Assembly (NCBI RefSeq): GCF_014654895.1
Contig: NZ_BNBE01000002.1
Coordinates: 1,116,001-1,180,000 of the forward strand
Source of the DNA: Streptomyces filamentosus
Lineage (GTDB): Bacteria; Actinomycetota; Actinomycetes; Streptomycetales; Streptomycetaceae
Length of the DNA stretch: 64,000 bases
Reading direction: 5' to 3'
Below the pieces are notes generated by a model. The model worked only from the letters and a program-made list of their open reading frames with translations, made no database searches and was not told the DNA's origin. Made by a program: the position numbers and the translations under genes. This document shows positions 26,381 to 34,433 of the stretch, piece by piece. Numbering within the stretch: the first letter of the stretch is position 1; each line of letters opens with the position of its first letter.

Positions 26381-28498
26381 GTGCCTGCCGCCACTCCCGC
26401 CCTCTCCTTCGACGCCGAGCGGGGCGTCGCCGTCCTGCGCACCCCGAACAGCGTCTACGCCGTACGCGTCGGGGCCGACGGCAGCCCCCGCCACCTGCAC
26501 TGGGGCCCCGAGCTCGACCTCGCCGCGCTCCCCGTGCCCCGCTCCCCCGCCGACAGCAGCTTCGAGGACGAGGCCGCCGCCGACGAGCTCGGCATCCAGA
26601 CCGGCGCCCGCTTCGGCCCGGCCGGCCTCCAGGTCCGCTTCGCCGACGGCACCATCGGGGCGCAGTGGCGCTTCCTCGGCCACTCCCTCCACGAGGACCG
26701 CCACGAACTGCGCCTCCACCTGGCCGACCGGCGCTATCCGCTCGCCGCGGACCTCTGCTACCGCCTCCGGCCCGGCCACGACGTCGTCGAGCGCTGGACC
26801 GAACTCGCCCACACCGGCACCCCGGACGACGGACCGGTCGCCGTCGACCGCCTGGACTCGGCCGCCTGGACCGTCCCGCACCTCGCCGACGCCCGGCTCA
26901 GCCATCTGGTGGGCGGCTGGAACAGCGAGTTCCAGCTGCGGCGCGACCCCCTCCCGGTCGCCGAGACCGTGCTGACCAGCCGCCGGGGCCTCACCGGCCA
27001 CCACGCCTCCCCCTGGCTCGCCCTCGACGACGGCACCGCGGACGAGGAGCACGGGCAGGTGTGGAGCACCGCCCTTGCCTGGAGCGGCAGTTGGCGCGTC
27101 ACCGTCCACCGCGACCCGGTCGGCCGCGTCACCTGGACCGGCGGCTGGGGACACGAGGGCCTGAGCCGGCGGCTCGCCCCCGGCGAGACCCTGCGCACGC
27201 CGGTCCTCGCCGGACTCCACACCCGGGGCGGCTTCGGCGGGGCGAGCCGCGCCTGGCACGCGTACGTCCGCTCCTGCGTCCTGCCGGACCCCGGGCGGGA
27301 CCGGCCCGTCCTCTACAACTCCTGGGAGGCCACCGGTTTCGCGGTCGACGCGGCCGGCCAGCTCCGCCTCGCGGAGCGGGCCGCGCGGCTCGGCGCCGAG
27401 CTGTTCGTCCTGGACGACGGCTGGTTCGGCGCCCGCGCCGACGACACCGCGGGACTCGGCGACTGGACGCCCCGGCCGGACGCCTTCCCCGCCGGACTGC
27501 GGCCGCTCGCCGACGAGGTCCACCGGCTGGGCATGGCGTTCGGGCTGTGGGTGGAGCCGGAGATGGTCAACCGCGACAGCGACCTGTACCGCGCCCACCC
27601 CGACTGGGTGCTGCACGCGCCCACCCGGGACGCCACCGAGCTCCGCAACCAGCTCGTCCTCGACCTGTCCCGCCCCGAGGTCGAGGAGTGGGTCCTGGCG
27701 ACGCTGGACCGGCTGGTGGCCGAGCACGCCGTCGACTGGCTCAAGTGGGACGCCAACCGCCCCTTCACCGAGGCGGGCCGCCCCGGCCGGCCCGACCCCG
27801 ACCGGGTCTGGACCGACCACGTCCGCGCCGTCCACCGCGTCATGGACCGGCTCCGCGCCGCCCACCCGGGCCTGCGCATCGAGGCGTGTGCGGGCGGCGG
27901 CGGCCGCGTCGACCTCGGGATGCTCGCCCGCACCGACCAGGCATGGGTCTCGGACAACACCGACCCCGTCGACCGGCTCTCCGTCCAGCACGGCTACAGC
28001 CAGCTCTTCCCCGCCCAGACCATGGCCTCCTGGGTCACCGACAGCCCCAACCCGGCCACCGGCCGGACCACCCCGCTGCGCTTCCGCTTCCACGTCGCCA
28101 TGGCGGGGGCCCTGGGCATCGGCGGGGACCTCACCGCCTGGACCGAAGCAGAGCTCGACGAGGCCGCCGCCCTCGTCGCCGCGTACAAACGCGTCCGGCC
28201 CCTCGTGCAGCACGGCCACCAGTACCGCCTCACCCCGCCGGGGCCCGTGACGGCCGTCCACCACGCCTCCCCCGACGGCCGCGACCACGCCCTCTTCGTC
28301 TGGCGGCCCGCCACGCGCTTCGGCCACCCGCCGGACCCGGTCCGGCTGCCCGCCCTCGATCCCGCGGCCCGCTACCGCGACGAGGACCTGGGCCGGGAGT
28401 ACGACGGCGCCGAACTGGTCCACCGCGGCCTCGACCCCCGCCTTCCCCCCGGCGACCACGCCAGCACCCTGATCCGCCTCCGCCGCATCGGCCCCTGA
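26381..28498 (+). CDS. Alpha-galactosidase, glycoside hydrolase family 36
   Basis: This is a 705-residue cytoplasmic GH36 enzyme that removes terminal alpha-galactose. The nucleophile is D457 in WLKWDANRPF and the acid/base is D525 in WVSDNTDPVD. Other family blocks are YNSWEATGF, LFVLDDGWFG, FGLWVEPEMVN and IEACAGGGGR. Its GTG start is 148 bases from the divergent ROK regulator, whose operator probably lies between them. Alpha- and beta-galactosidases in one locus suggest a substrate with both linkages, or a broad galactoside diet. Confidence 0.95.
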   Translation: MPAATPALSFDAERGVAVLRTPNSVYAVRVGADGSPRHLHWGPELDLAALPVPRSPADSSFEDEAAADELGIQTGARFGPAGLQVRFADGTIGAQWRFLGHSLHEDRHELRLHLADRRYPLAADLCYRLRPGHDVVERWTELAHTGTPDDGPVAVDRLDSAAWTVPHLADARLSHLVGGWNSEFQLRRDPLPVAETVLTSRRGLTGHHASPWLALDDGTADEEHGQVWSTALAWSGSWRVTVHRDPVGRVTWTGGWGHEGLSRRLAPGETLRTPVLAGLHTRGGFGGASRAWHAYVRSCVLPDPGRDRPVLYNSWEATGFAVDAAGQLRLAERAARLGAELFVLDDGWFGARADDTAGLGDWTPRPDAFPAGLRPLADEVHRLGMAFGLWVEPEMVNRDSDLYRAHPDWVLHAPTRDATELRNQLVLDLSRPEVEEWVLATLDRLVAEHAVDWLKWDANRPFTEAGRPGRPDPDRVWTDHVRAVHRVMDRLRAAHPGLRIEACAGGGGRVDLGMLARTDQAWVSDNTDPVDRLSVQHGYSQLFPAQTMASWVTDSPNPATGRTTPLRFRFHVAMAGALGIGGDLTAWTEAELDEAAALVAAYKRVRPLVQHGHQYRLTPPGPVTAVHHASPDGRDHALFVWRPATRFGHPPDPVRLPALDPAARYRDEDLGREYDGAELVHRGLDPRLPPGDHASTLIRLRRIGP

Positions 28499-28558
28499 CG
28501 CCCCCGGAGCCGCACCCCCGCCCCGGGCCGCCCGGCCCACGACACCCACGGACGTCCC

Positions 28559-29425
28559 ATGACCACCCTCGCCACCGCCCCGTCCCCCCGCGCCGCGGAC
28601 ACCGACCGCGTCCTGGTGGTCGGCATCGACGGCGTACGCCTCGACCTGCTGCCCTCGCTGGGCACCCCGCACCTGGACGGGGTCGCGCGGGCCGGCTTCC
28701 TCGCCCCCGTCGAGGTGGACGCCGCGACCCCCACCATGTCGGGGCCGTGCTGGACGACGATCGCCACCGGCGTCGGCGTCGCCAAGCACGGCGTCTGGGG
28801 GAACCGCCTCGACGGCAACCGCCTCGACGTCTTCCCGGACTTCACCACCCGGCTCGCCGCCGACTGCGGCCGCCGCACCTTCGCCGTCGGCGGCTGGGAG
28901 CCGCTCTTCCTGGCCCGGCAGGGCGGCCCGCTCTTCACCGCCCCGACCCGCCTCGGGTACGTGGCCCCGGGCGCCGACACCCCGGAGGGCTGGGAGGAGG
29001 TGGACGACCTGGTGACGGCGGAGGCGGAGCACCTGCTCGGCCTCGACGAGGAGCTGCACGCGGGCTTCGTCTACCTCGGCGCCGTCGACGAGACCGCCCA
29101 CTTCCTCGGCTGCGGGCCGGAGTACCGCCGGGCCGTCGAGGCCGCCGACCGCCGCCTCGGCCGGCTCCTCGCCGCCGCGCGCGCCCGCCCCGGCCGCTGG
29201 ACGGTCGTCGTCGTCACCGACCACGGCCACCGGGACGAGGGCGGCCACGGCGGCCGCAGCCCCGAGGAGCGCACAGCCTGGATCGCGGCCTGCGGCCCCG
29301 GCCTCTCCCCCGGCACGGTCCGCCCCGTCCTCCACCACGCGGACGTCGCCGCCCACGTCTACACCGCGCTCGGCGTCGTCCCCGACCCCCACTGGACCCT
29401 GGACGGAGCCGCCTTCACCGTCTGA
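28559..29425 (+). CDS. Alkaline-phosphatase-fold hydrolase (nucleotide pyrophosphatase/phosphodiesterase-like)
   Basis: This is a 288-residue protein of the type I phosphodiesterase/nucleotide pyrophosphatase family. The metal ligands are in VVGIDGVRLDL, the nucleophile is the Thr/Ser in ATPTMSGPCWTTIATG, and later ligands are in GAVDETAHFLG and VTDHGHRDEGGHG. No signal peptide is present, so it may act in the cytoplasm. It lies 60 bases after the alpha-galactosidase gene on the same strand and may be cotranscribed. The substrate is unknown. Confidence 0.85.
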   Translation: MTTLATAPSPRAADTDRVLVVGIDGVRLDLLPSLGTPHLDGVARAGFLAPVEVDAATPTMSGPCWTTIATGVGVAKHGVWGNRLDGNRLDVFPDFTTRLAADCGRRTFAVGGWEPLFLARQGGPLFTAPTRLGYVAPGADTPEGWEEVDDLVTAEAEHLLGLDEELHAGFVYLGAVDETAHFLGCGPEYRRAVEAADRRLGRLLAAARARPGRWTVVVVTDHGHRDEGGHGGRSPEERTAWIAACGPGLSPGTVRPVLHHADVAAHVYTALGVVPDPHWTLDGAAFTV

Positions 29426-29462
29426 GCTCCCCCCTTCGGCGCATGCCGGCCCCGGAAACGCC

Positions 29463-29495
29463 GGACGGGGCCCCGGTCGTGCCGGGGCCCCGTCC
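29463..29495. terminator. Strong bidirectional terminator
   Basis: A perfect 14-bp stem (GGACGGGGCCCCGG and its complement) with a 5-base loop lies between two convergent genes. It is 38 bases after the phosphodiesterase-like stop and 14 bases from the helicase stop, so it can serve both. Confidence 0.85.
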
Positions 29496-29508
29496 TTCGG
29501 GCGTGTCG

Positions 29509-31185
29509 TCAGCGGTCGGAGCCGCCGGGCGCGGAGGTGCGCCGGCGGGGGCGGCGCTCGCCGCCGCGTCCCGTCCTGGCCGCGCCGTCACCGGTGGCGC
29601 CGGAGGGCGCGCCCGAGCGGCGGGCGGTGGAGCGCCCGGCCGCCGGGGCCGCGCCGCGACCGCCCGCCGGGGTGCCGGCGGCCTTCGCGCCACCGGCCGT
29701 CCTGGTGTCGCCGGCGGCCTTCGGGGCCGCGGCGGAGCGGCGGCCGGAGCCCCGGGTGCCGGTCTTCGCCGGGGCGTCGCCCGCCGGGGCCGCTCCGGAG
29801 CCGCTCCGGCGGCGGCGCGGCGGGCGGCCGGAACCCTCGGCCGCGGTCTTCCGGGCCGGGCGGGAGGCCGGGGCCTGCTGCTGGGGCACCTCGATGGTGA
29901 CGGCGACGCCGGAGGGCTCGCGGGCGCCGGTCAGGGCGGCGAGCTCCTCGTCGCCGGACCGGAGGCGGGTCGTGCGGGGCTGGATGTTCGCGTCCCGCAT
30001 CAGCCGGGTGACGTCCTGCTTCTGCTCGGGCAGCACCAGGGTGACGACGCTGCCGGAGCCGCCGGCGCGGGCGGTGCGGCCGCCGCGGTGCAGGTAGTCC
30101 TTGTGGTCGGCCGGCGGGTCGACGTTCACGACGAGGTCGAGGTCGTCGATGTGGATGCCGCGGGCCGCGACGTTCGTCGCCACCAGCGCGGTGACCTGGC
30201 CGGTCTTGAACTGCTCCAGGGTCCGGTTCCGCTGCGGCTGGGTGCGGCCGCCGTGCAGGGCCGCCGCGCGGACGCCGACGGACAGCAGCCGCTTGGCGAG
30301 CCGGTCGGCGGACCGCTTGGTGTCGAGGAAGAGGATGACCCGGCCGTCGCGGGCCGCGATGCGGGTGGTGACGGCCTTCTTGTCGGTCGCGTCCTGGACG
30401 TGCAGCACGTGGTGCTCCATGGTGACCACCGCGCCGGCCGAGGGGTCGACGGAGTGCACCACGGGGTCGGTCAGGAAGCGCTTCACCAGCTGGTCGATGT
30501 TGCGGTCCAGGGTGGCGGAGAAGAGCATCCGCTGCCCGTCGGGCCGCACCTGCCGGATCAGCTTGGTGATCTGCGGCAGGAAGCCCATGTCGGTCATCTG
30601 GTCGGCCTCGTCGAGGACCGTGATCCGGACGTCGTCGAGGACGCAGTCGCCGCGCTCCACGAGGTCGTTGAGGCGGCCGGGGCTGGCGACGACCACCTCG
30701 ACGCCGCGCCGCAGCGTGGCCGCCTGCTTGGTGATCGACAGACCGCCGACCACGGTGGTCATCCGGAGGTTCACCGCCGTCGCGTACGGGGTCAGGGCGT
30801 CCGTGACCTGTTGCGCGAGCTCGCGGGTGGGTACCAGGACCAGCGCGAGGGGCGCCTTGGACTGCGCGCGCAGTCCGGCCGTACGGGCCAGCAGCGCGAG
30901 GCCGAAGGCGAGGGTCTTGCCGGAGCCGGTGCGGCCCCGGGCGAGGACGTCGCGGCCGGCGAGCGAGTCGGGCAGGGTGGCGCCCTGGATCGGGAAGGGC
31001 GTGGTCACGCCCTGCGCGGTGAGGGTCGCCAGGAGTCCCGCGGGCATGTCGAGCCCGGCGAACTCCTCCACGGCGGGGAGGGCGGGCGTCGCGCTCTCCG
31101 GCATGCGGAACTCCTGGGACGGCGCCGAGGACGGAGCCGGAGCAGCGGCGGCACGCCTGGCCGGCTTCCGGGGCCTGCGGGACAT
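29509..31185 (-). CDS. DEAD-box ATP-dependent RNA helicase
   Basis: This 558-residue helicase has all core motifs: Q motif (TTPFPIQGATLP), motif I (ARGRTGSGKT), Ia (PTRELAQQ), II (LDEADQM, where the usual DEAD is DEAD followed by Gln), III (FSATL) and VI (HRGGRTARAG). The C-terminal 150 residues are a Gly/Arg/Ala-rich tail, expected to bind RNA. The ATG at 31185 begins MSRRPRKPARRAAAAP. The upstream extension crosses the cold-shock gene in another frame and is rejected. It lies downstream of the cold-shock protein with a strong hairpin between them, consistent with a cold-induced RNA-remodelling unit. Confidence 0.93.
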   Translation of the reverse strand: MSRRPRKPARRAAAAPAPSSAPSQEFRMPESATPALPAVEEFAGLDMPAGLLATLTAQGVTTPFPIQGATLPDSLAGRDVLARGRTGSGKTLAFGLALLARTAGLRAQSKAPLALVLVPTRELAQQVTDALTPYATAVNLRMTTVVGGLSITKQAATLRRGVEVVVASPGRLNDLVERGDCVLDDVRITVLDEADQMTDMGFLPQITKLIRQVRPDGQRMLFSATLDRNIDQLVKRFLTDPVVHSVDPSAGAVVTMEHHVLHVQDATDKKAVTTRIAARDGRVILFLDTKRSADRLAKRLLSVGVRAAALHGGRTQPQRNRTLEQFKTGQVTALVATNVAARGIHIDDLDLVVNVDPPADHKDYLHRGGRTARAGGSGSVVTLVLPEQKQDVTRLMRDANIQPRTTRLRSGDEELAALTGAREPSGVAVTIEVPQQQAPASRPARKTAAEGSGRPPRRRRSGSGAAPAGDAPAKTGTRGSGRRSAAAPKAAGDTRTAGGAKAAGTPAGGRGAAPAAGRSTARRSGAPSGATGDGAARTGRGGERRPRRRTSAPGGSDR

Positions 31186-31217
31186 GGAAATCTCTGCCTT
31201 TCTTCGAACAGCACAAA

Positions 31218-31250
31218 CCGGGGTCCGCACCGTGACGGTGCGGACCCCGG
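31218..31250 (-). terminator. Intercistronic hairpin between cold-shock gene and helicase
   Basis: A perfect 15-bp stem (CCGGGGTCCGCACCG and complement) with a 3-base loop lies 26 bases after the cold-shock stop. Read on the minus strand it is followed by TTTGTGC. It probably terminates most cold-shock transcripts, with the helicase expressed by read-through or from its own promoter. Confidence 0.8.
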
Positions 31251-31276
31251 CGAGCGACGGACTGGTGTCCGGCAAA

Positions 31277-31480
31277 TCAGGCGGGGACGATGTTCTCCGC
31301 CTGGGGGCCCTTCTGGCCCTGCGTGACGTCGAAGCTGACGCGCTGGCCTTCCTGGAGCTCACGGAAGCCCTGGGTGGCGATGTTCGAGTAGTGCGCGAAC
31401 ACGTCCGGACCGCCACCGTCCTGCTCGATGAAGCCGAAGCCCTTCTCCGAGTTGAACCACTTCACGGTTCCCTGTGCCAT
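31277..31480 (-). CDS. Cold-shock protein (CspA family)
   Basis: This is a 67-residue single OB-fold RNA chaperone. RNP1 is KGFGFIEQ and RNP2 is DVFAHYSNI. The start MAQGTVKWFNSEKG and the length are exactly those of Streptomyces Csp proteins. AGAAGGAG lies just upstream of the ATG. A structured leader lies upstream and a hairpin follows the stop, so expression is probably controlled after transcription begins. Confidence 0.97.
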   Translation of the reverse strand: MAQGTVKWFNSEKGFGFIEQDGGGPDVFAHYSNIATQGFRELQEGQRVSFDVTQGQKGPQAENIVPA

Positions 31481-31537
31481 GACGTTCTCCTTCTGTAAGG
31501 CAGAGGCCCCATCCGGAGATGCCGGTAAAACGAATAA

Positions 31538-31570
31538 TGCGCCTGCGGAAAAGCATTCCGGTCAGGCGCA
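31538..31570 (-). promoter_or_regulatory. Hairpin in the cold-shock mRNA leader
   Basis: About 57 bases before the Csp ATG, an 8-bp stem (TGCGCCTG/CAGGCGCA) continues, after a 2-base bulge, into a 5-bp stem (CGGAA/TTCCG) with a 5-base loop. On the minus strand it is followed by TTATTCGTTTT, so it resembles a terminator inside the leader. It may act as a temperature-dependent attenuator or stabiliser. The exact transcription start was not resolved; TTGACG at 31606-31601 is a candidate -35. Confidence 0.55.
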
Positions 31571-31677
31571 CATAGGTTCATGGGTACCACAACTGCAACA
31601 CGTCAACCGTAGCACGATCCGGCCCGCGGGGCCGGAGGGGGACGCGCGTGTCGGCGTGTCCCCCTCCGGCCCGTCCG

Positions 31678-32889
31678 TCATCGCTTCCGCGCGTACCGGC
31701 TCTCCGGGCGGGCGAGGCCCAGGTGGCCCCGGAGCGTGGAGGCCGTGTAGGCGCCGCGGAAGGCGGACCGCCGCCGGAGGGCGGGGACCAGGCCGCGGGT
31801 GACGGCGGTCAGGTCGTGCGGGAGGACCGCGGGGCGCAGCCGGAAGCCGTCGAGCCCGGCGGCGTGGCGGTCCAGGAGGAGGTCGGCGAGCTCGTCGGGG
31901 GTGCCGGCGAAGATCTCGGCGTCGGAGGCGAGGGGCGCGCCGGCCAGCTCGTCCAGGCGGGCGAGGCGGCGGGCCGCCTCGCCGGGGACGTCGTCGAGGA
32001 GGACGAGCAGGTCGGCGAGGACCAGCAGGGGCCGGTCCTCGCGGTCGCGGCCCACGGTCTTCGCGGCGGCGTCGACCTCGGCGAGGACGGCGGCGGTGCC
32101 CGCGAGGTCACGGGGGGTGACGAAGACGACGTCGCTCGCGCGGGCGGCGAACTCGTAGGGCACGGAGGCGTGCGCGAGGCTGGCGACGACGGGCTGGCCC
32201 TGGGGCGGCCGGGGCGTGATGGAGGGGCCCCGGACGCTGAAGTGGGGACCCTCGAAGTCGATGTGGTGGATGCGGTCGCGGTCGATGAAGCGGCCGGTGG
32301 CCGCGTCGCGTATCTCCGCGTCGTCCTCCCAGCTGTCCCAGAGCCGGCGGACCACCTCGACGACGTCGGCGGCCTCGTCGAAGAGGGGCCGCAGGCGGGC
32401 GGCGATCCGCTCCGGGTCGCGGGCCTCCTCGTCGGTGAGCTGCGGGGTGGTGCGGCGGCCGAAGTGCGCGGCGTCGGCGGCCCGGGAGGCGATCTGGGGG
32501 CGCCAGCCGGCGCGGCCGGTGGCGGCGAAGTCGAGGGTGGCGACGGCGAGGGAGAGGTGGAAGGGCTCGGTGTGGGTGACGTTGGCGGTGGGGACGAGGC
32601 CGATGTGCCGGGTGAGGGGGGCGAGCCGGGCGGCGAGCAGGACCGCGTCGAGGCTGCCGCGGACCTGGTCGGTGCGGTCGTCGGGGCGGTGGAAGGCCGC
32701 GGACTGGGGTCCGAGGAAGTCCTCCAGGGTGACCAGGTCGAGCAGGCCGCGCTCGGCCTCGGCGACCAGGTCGGCCCAGTAGCCGGGGGTGAAGAGGTCG
32801 GCGGGCCGGGCGCCGGTGGCGCGCCAGGCGGCGGGGTGCCAGCCCGCGCCGTCGAGGGCGACGGCCAGGTGCAGGGGGGTGGTGGTCAC
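31678..32889 (-). CDS. LLM-class flavin-dependent monooxygenase (NtaA/SnaA/DszA-type)
   Basis: This is a 403-residue bacterial-luciferase-like TIM-barrel enzyme that uses reduced FMN and oxygen. Family blocks are TLEDFLGPQ, LVPTANVTHTEPFHLSLA, DFAATGRAGW (corresponding to the usual LSGGRAGWN) and ITPRPPQGQPVVASL. The GTG start overlaps the stop of the second LLM gene (GTGA), so the two are translationally coupled. The C terminus FRGAYTASTLRGHLGL matches the sister protein, so the pair arose by duplication. Typical substrates are sulfonates, aminopolycarboxylates or heterocycles. Its link to the amino acid cluster upstream on the same strand is likely but unproven. Confidence 0.88.
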   Translation of the reverse strand: MTTTPLHLAVALDGAGWHPAAWRATGARPADLFTPGYWADLVAEAERGLLDLVTLEDFLGPQSAAFHRPDDRTDQVRGSLDAVLLAARLAPLTRHIGLVPTANVTHTEPFHLSLAVATLDFAATGRAGWRPQIASRAADAAHFGRRTTPQLTDEEARDPERIAARLRPLFDEAADVVEVVRRLWDSWEDDAEIRDAATGRFIDRDRIHHIDFEGPHFSVRGPSITPRPPQGQPVVASLAHASVPYEFAARASDVVFVTPRDLAGTAAVLAEVDAAAKTVGRDREDRPLLVLADLLVLLDDVPGEAARRLARLDELAGAPLASDAEIFAGTPDELADLLLDRHAAGLDGFRLRPAVLPHDLTAVTRGLVPALRRRSAFRGAYTASTLRGHLGLARPESRYARKR

Positions 32890-34259
32890 GAGGCCGCGCC
32901 TTCCTGTCGGCGGGTGGGGGCCGGGCCGAGGCCCAGGTGGTCGCGGAGGGTGGTTCCGGTGTACGCGGTCCGGAAGACGCCCTTCTCCTGGAGGAGGGGC
33001 ACGACCCGGTCGACGAAGTCGTCGAGGCCGTGGGGGGTGAGGTGGGGCACGAGGATGAAGCCGTCGGCGCCGTCGGTCTGGACGAAGTGGTCGAGGGCGT
33101 CGGCGACGGTGCGGGGACTGCCGACGAAGTTCTGGCCGCCGTGGACCTCGATGACGAGTTCGCGGATGCTCAGGTCGCGCTCCTCGGCGAGGGCCCGCCA
33201 GCGGCGGGCGGTCTCGGCGCGGCCGGTGCGGAAGATCGAGTGGCCGCGCAGCACGAGGGCGTCGGGGTCGGGGTCCACGTCGGGGAGCGGTCCGTCGGGG
33301 TCGTAGGCCGACAGGTCGCGGCCCCAGACGGCCTCCAGGTGGGCGATGGCGGTCTCGGGGCCCACCTGGGCGCGGGTGATCTCGTCGGCGTAGGCGGCGG
33401 CCTCGGCGTCGGTGTCGGCGACCACGGCGGTGGCGGTCGGGAGGATCTTCAGCTCGTCGTGGGTGCGGCCATAGGCGGCGAGGCGGCGCTTGACGTCGGC
33501 GTAGAAGGCTCGGGCCACGTCGAGCCGGTTGTGCTTGCTGAAGATGACGTCGGCGTCGGCGGCGGCGAACTCCCGGCCGGCGTCGGACTCCCCCGCCTGG
33601 ATGACGACGGGGTGGCCCTGCGGGGGGCGGGGGGTGGTGAAGCGGCCGGAGACGTCGAAGTGCGGGCCGGTGTGGGCGAAGCGGCCGGCGTCGGCCCGGA
33701 CGAAGTGCCCCCGCGCGGGGTCGGGGCGGACGTCGTCGTCGGCCCAGCTGTCCCACAGGCGGCGGGTGACGTCGAGGAACTCGGCGGCGCGGGTGTAGCG
33801 GTCGGCCTCGGCGAGGAAGCCGCCGCGGCGGAAGTTCTCCCCGGTGAAGGCGTCGAAGCTGGTGACCACGTTCCAGGCGGCCCGGCCGCCGCTGAGGTGG
33901 TCGAGGGAGGCGATCCGGCGGGCCACGTCGTACGGCTCGTTGAAGGTGGCGTTGACGGTAGCGGCGAGCCCCAGGCGGTCGGTGACGGCGGCCAGCGCGG
34001 CGAGCACGGTGAGGTTCTCGGGCCGGCCGGCGACGTCGTACTCGTAGAGCTCGCCCTTGTGCTCGCGCAGTCGCAGTCCCTCGGCGAGGAAGAAGAAGTC
34101 GAAGAGGCCGCGCTCCGCGGTGCGGGCGAGGGCGGCGAAGGACTCGAAGGCGATCTGGCTGCGCGACCGGGGGTCCGACCAGACGGTCACGTTGTGGATG
34201 GCGGGCAGCTGCACCGCGAGGTGCACCTGTTTCCGGTGCTTCCTGGCCGGGGTGGACAC
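32886..34259 (-). CDS. LLM-class flavin-dependent monooxygenase (NtaA/DmoA family)
   Basis: This is a 457-residue enzyme of the NtaA/SnaA/DszA monooxygenase family, expected to need a separate flavin reductase. Diagnostic stretches are DFFFLAEGLRLREHKGEL, LDHLSGGRAAWNVVTSF, FRRGGFLAEADRYTRA and TPRPPQGHPVVIQAGES. The GTG start has GGAGGAAGAG upstream. No flavin reductase is in the window. Between it and the next upstream gene there is a 174-base gap with two exact copies of an 18-bp word (34283-34300 and 34314-34331), so the LLM pair may have its own promoter. Confidence 0.92.
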   Translation of the reverse strand: MSTPARKHRKQVHLAVQLPAIHNVTVWSDPRSRSQIAFESFAALARTAERGLFDFFFLAEGLRLREHKGELYEYDVAGRPENLTVLAALAAVTDRLGLAATVNATFNEPYDVARRIASLDHLSGGRAAWNVVTSFDAFTGENFRRGGFLAEADRYTRAAEFLDVTRRLWDSWADDDVRPDPARGHFVRADAGRFAHTGPHFDVSGRFTTPRPPQGHPVVIQAGESDAGREFAAADADVIFSKHNRLDVARAFYADVKRRLAAYGRTHDELKILPTATAVVADTDAEAAAYADEITRAQVGPETAIAHLEAVWGRDLSAYDPDGPLPDVDPDPDALVLRGHSIFRTGRAETARRWRALAEERDLSIRELVIEVHGGQNFVGSPRTVADALDHFVQTDGADGFILVPHLTPHGLDDFVDRVVPLLQEKGVFRTAYTGTTLRDHLGLGPAPTRRQEGAAS

Positions 34260-34433
34260 GGTCTCTTCCTCCTGCGGAACGGGGACGTGCGGATGCGCGG
34301 ACGCACGGGCGACGGACGTGCGGATGCGCGGGCGTGCGGGTGGCGGACGTACGGGTGTACGAGGGGGATGCCCCGAGCCTGCCCGGGTGCCGGCGCGGCG
34401 GGCCAGGCCCGGGGCCCTCGTTTCACGAGCTGT

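Noticed and set aside
26272..31326. A 1684-codon open frame on the plus strand
   Set aside because: It crosses the alpha-galactosidase, phosphodiesterase, terminator and helicase regions in a non-coding frame and has Arg/Pro-rich low-complexity content.
34283..34331. 18-bp direct repeat upstream of the LLM pair
   Set aside because: Only two copies in a GC-rich, simple-sequence region; noted in the gene entry but not strong enough to be a separate element.
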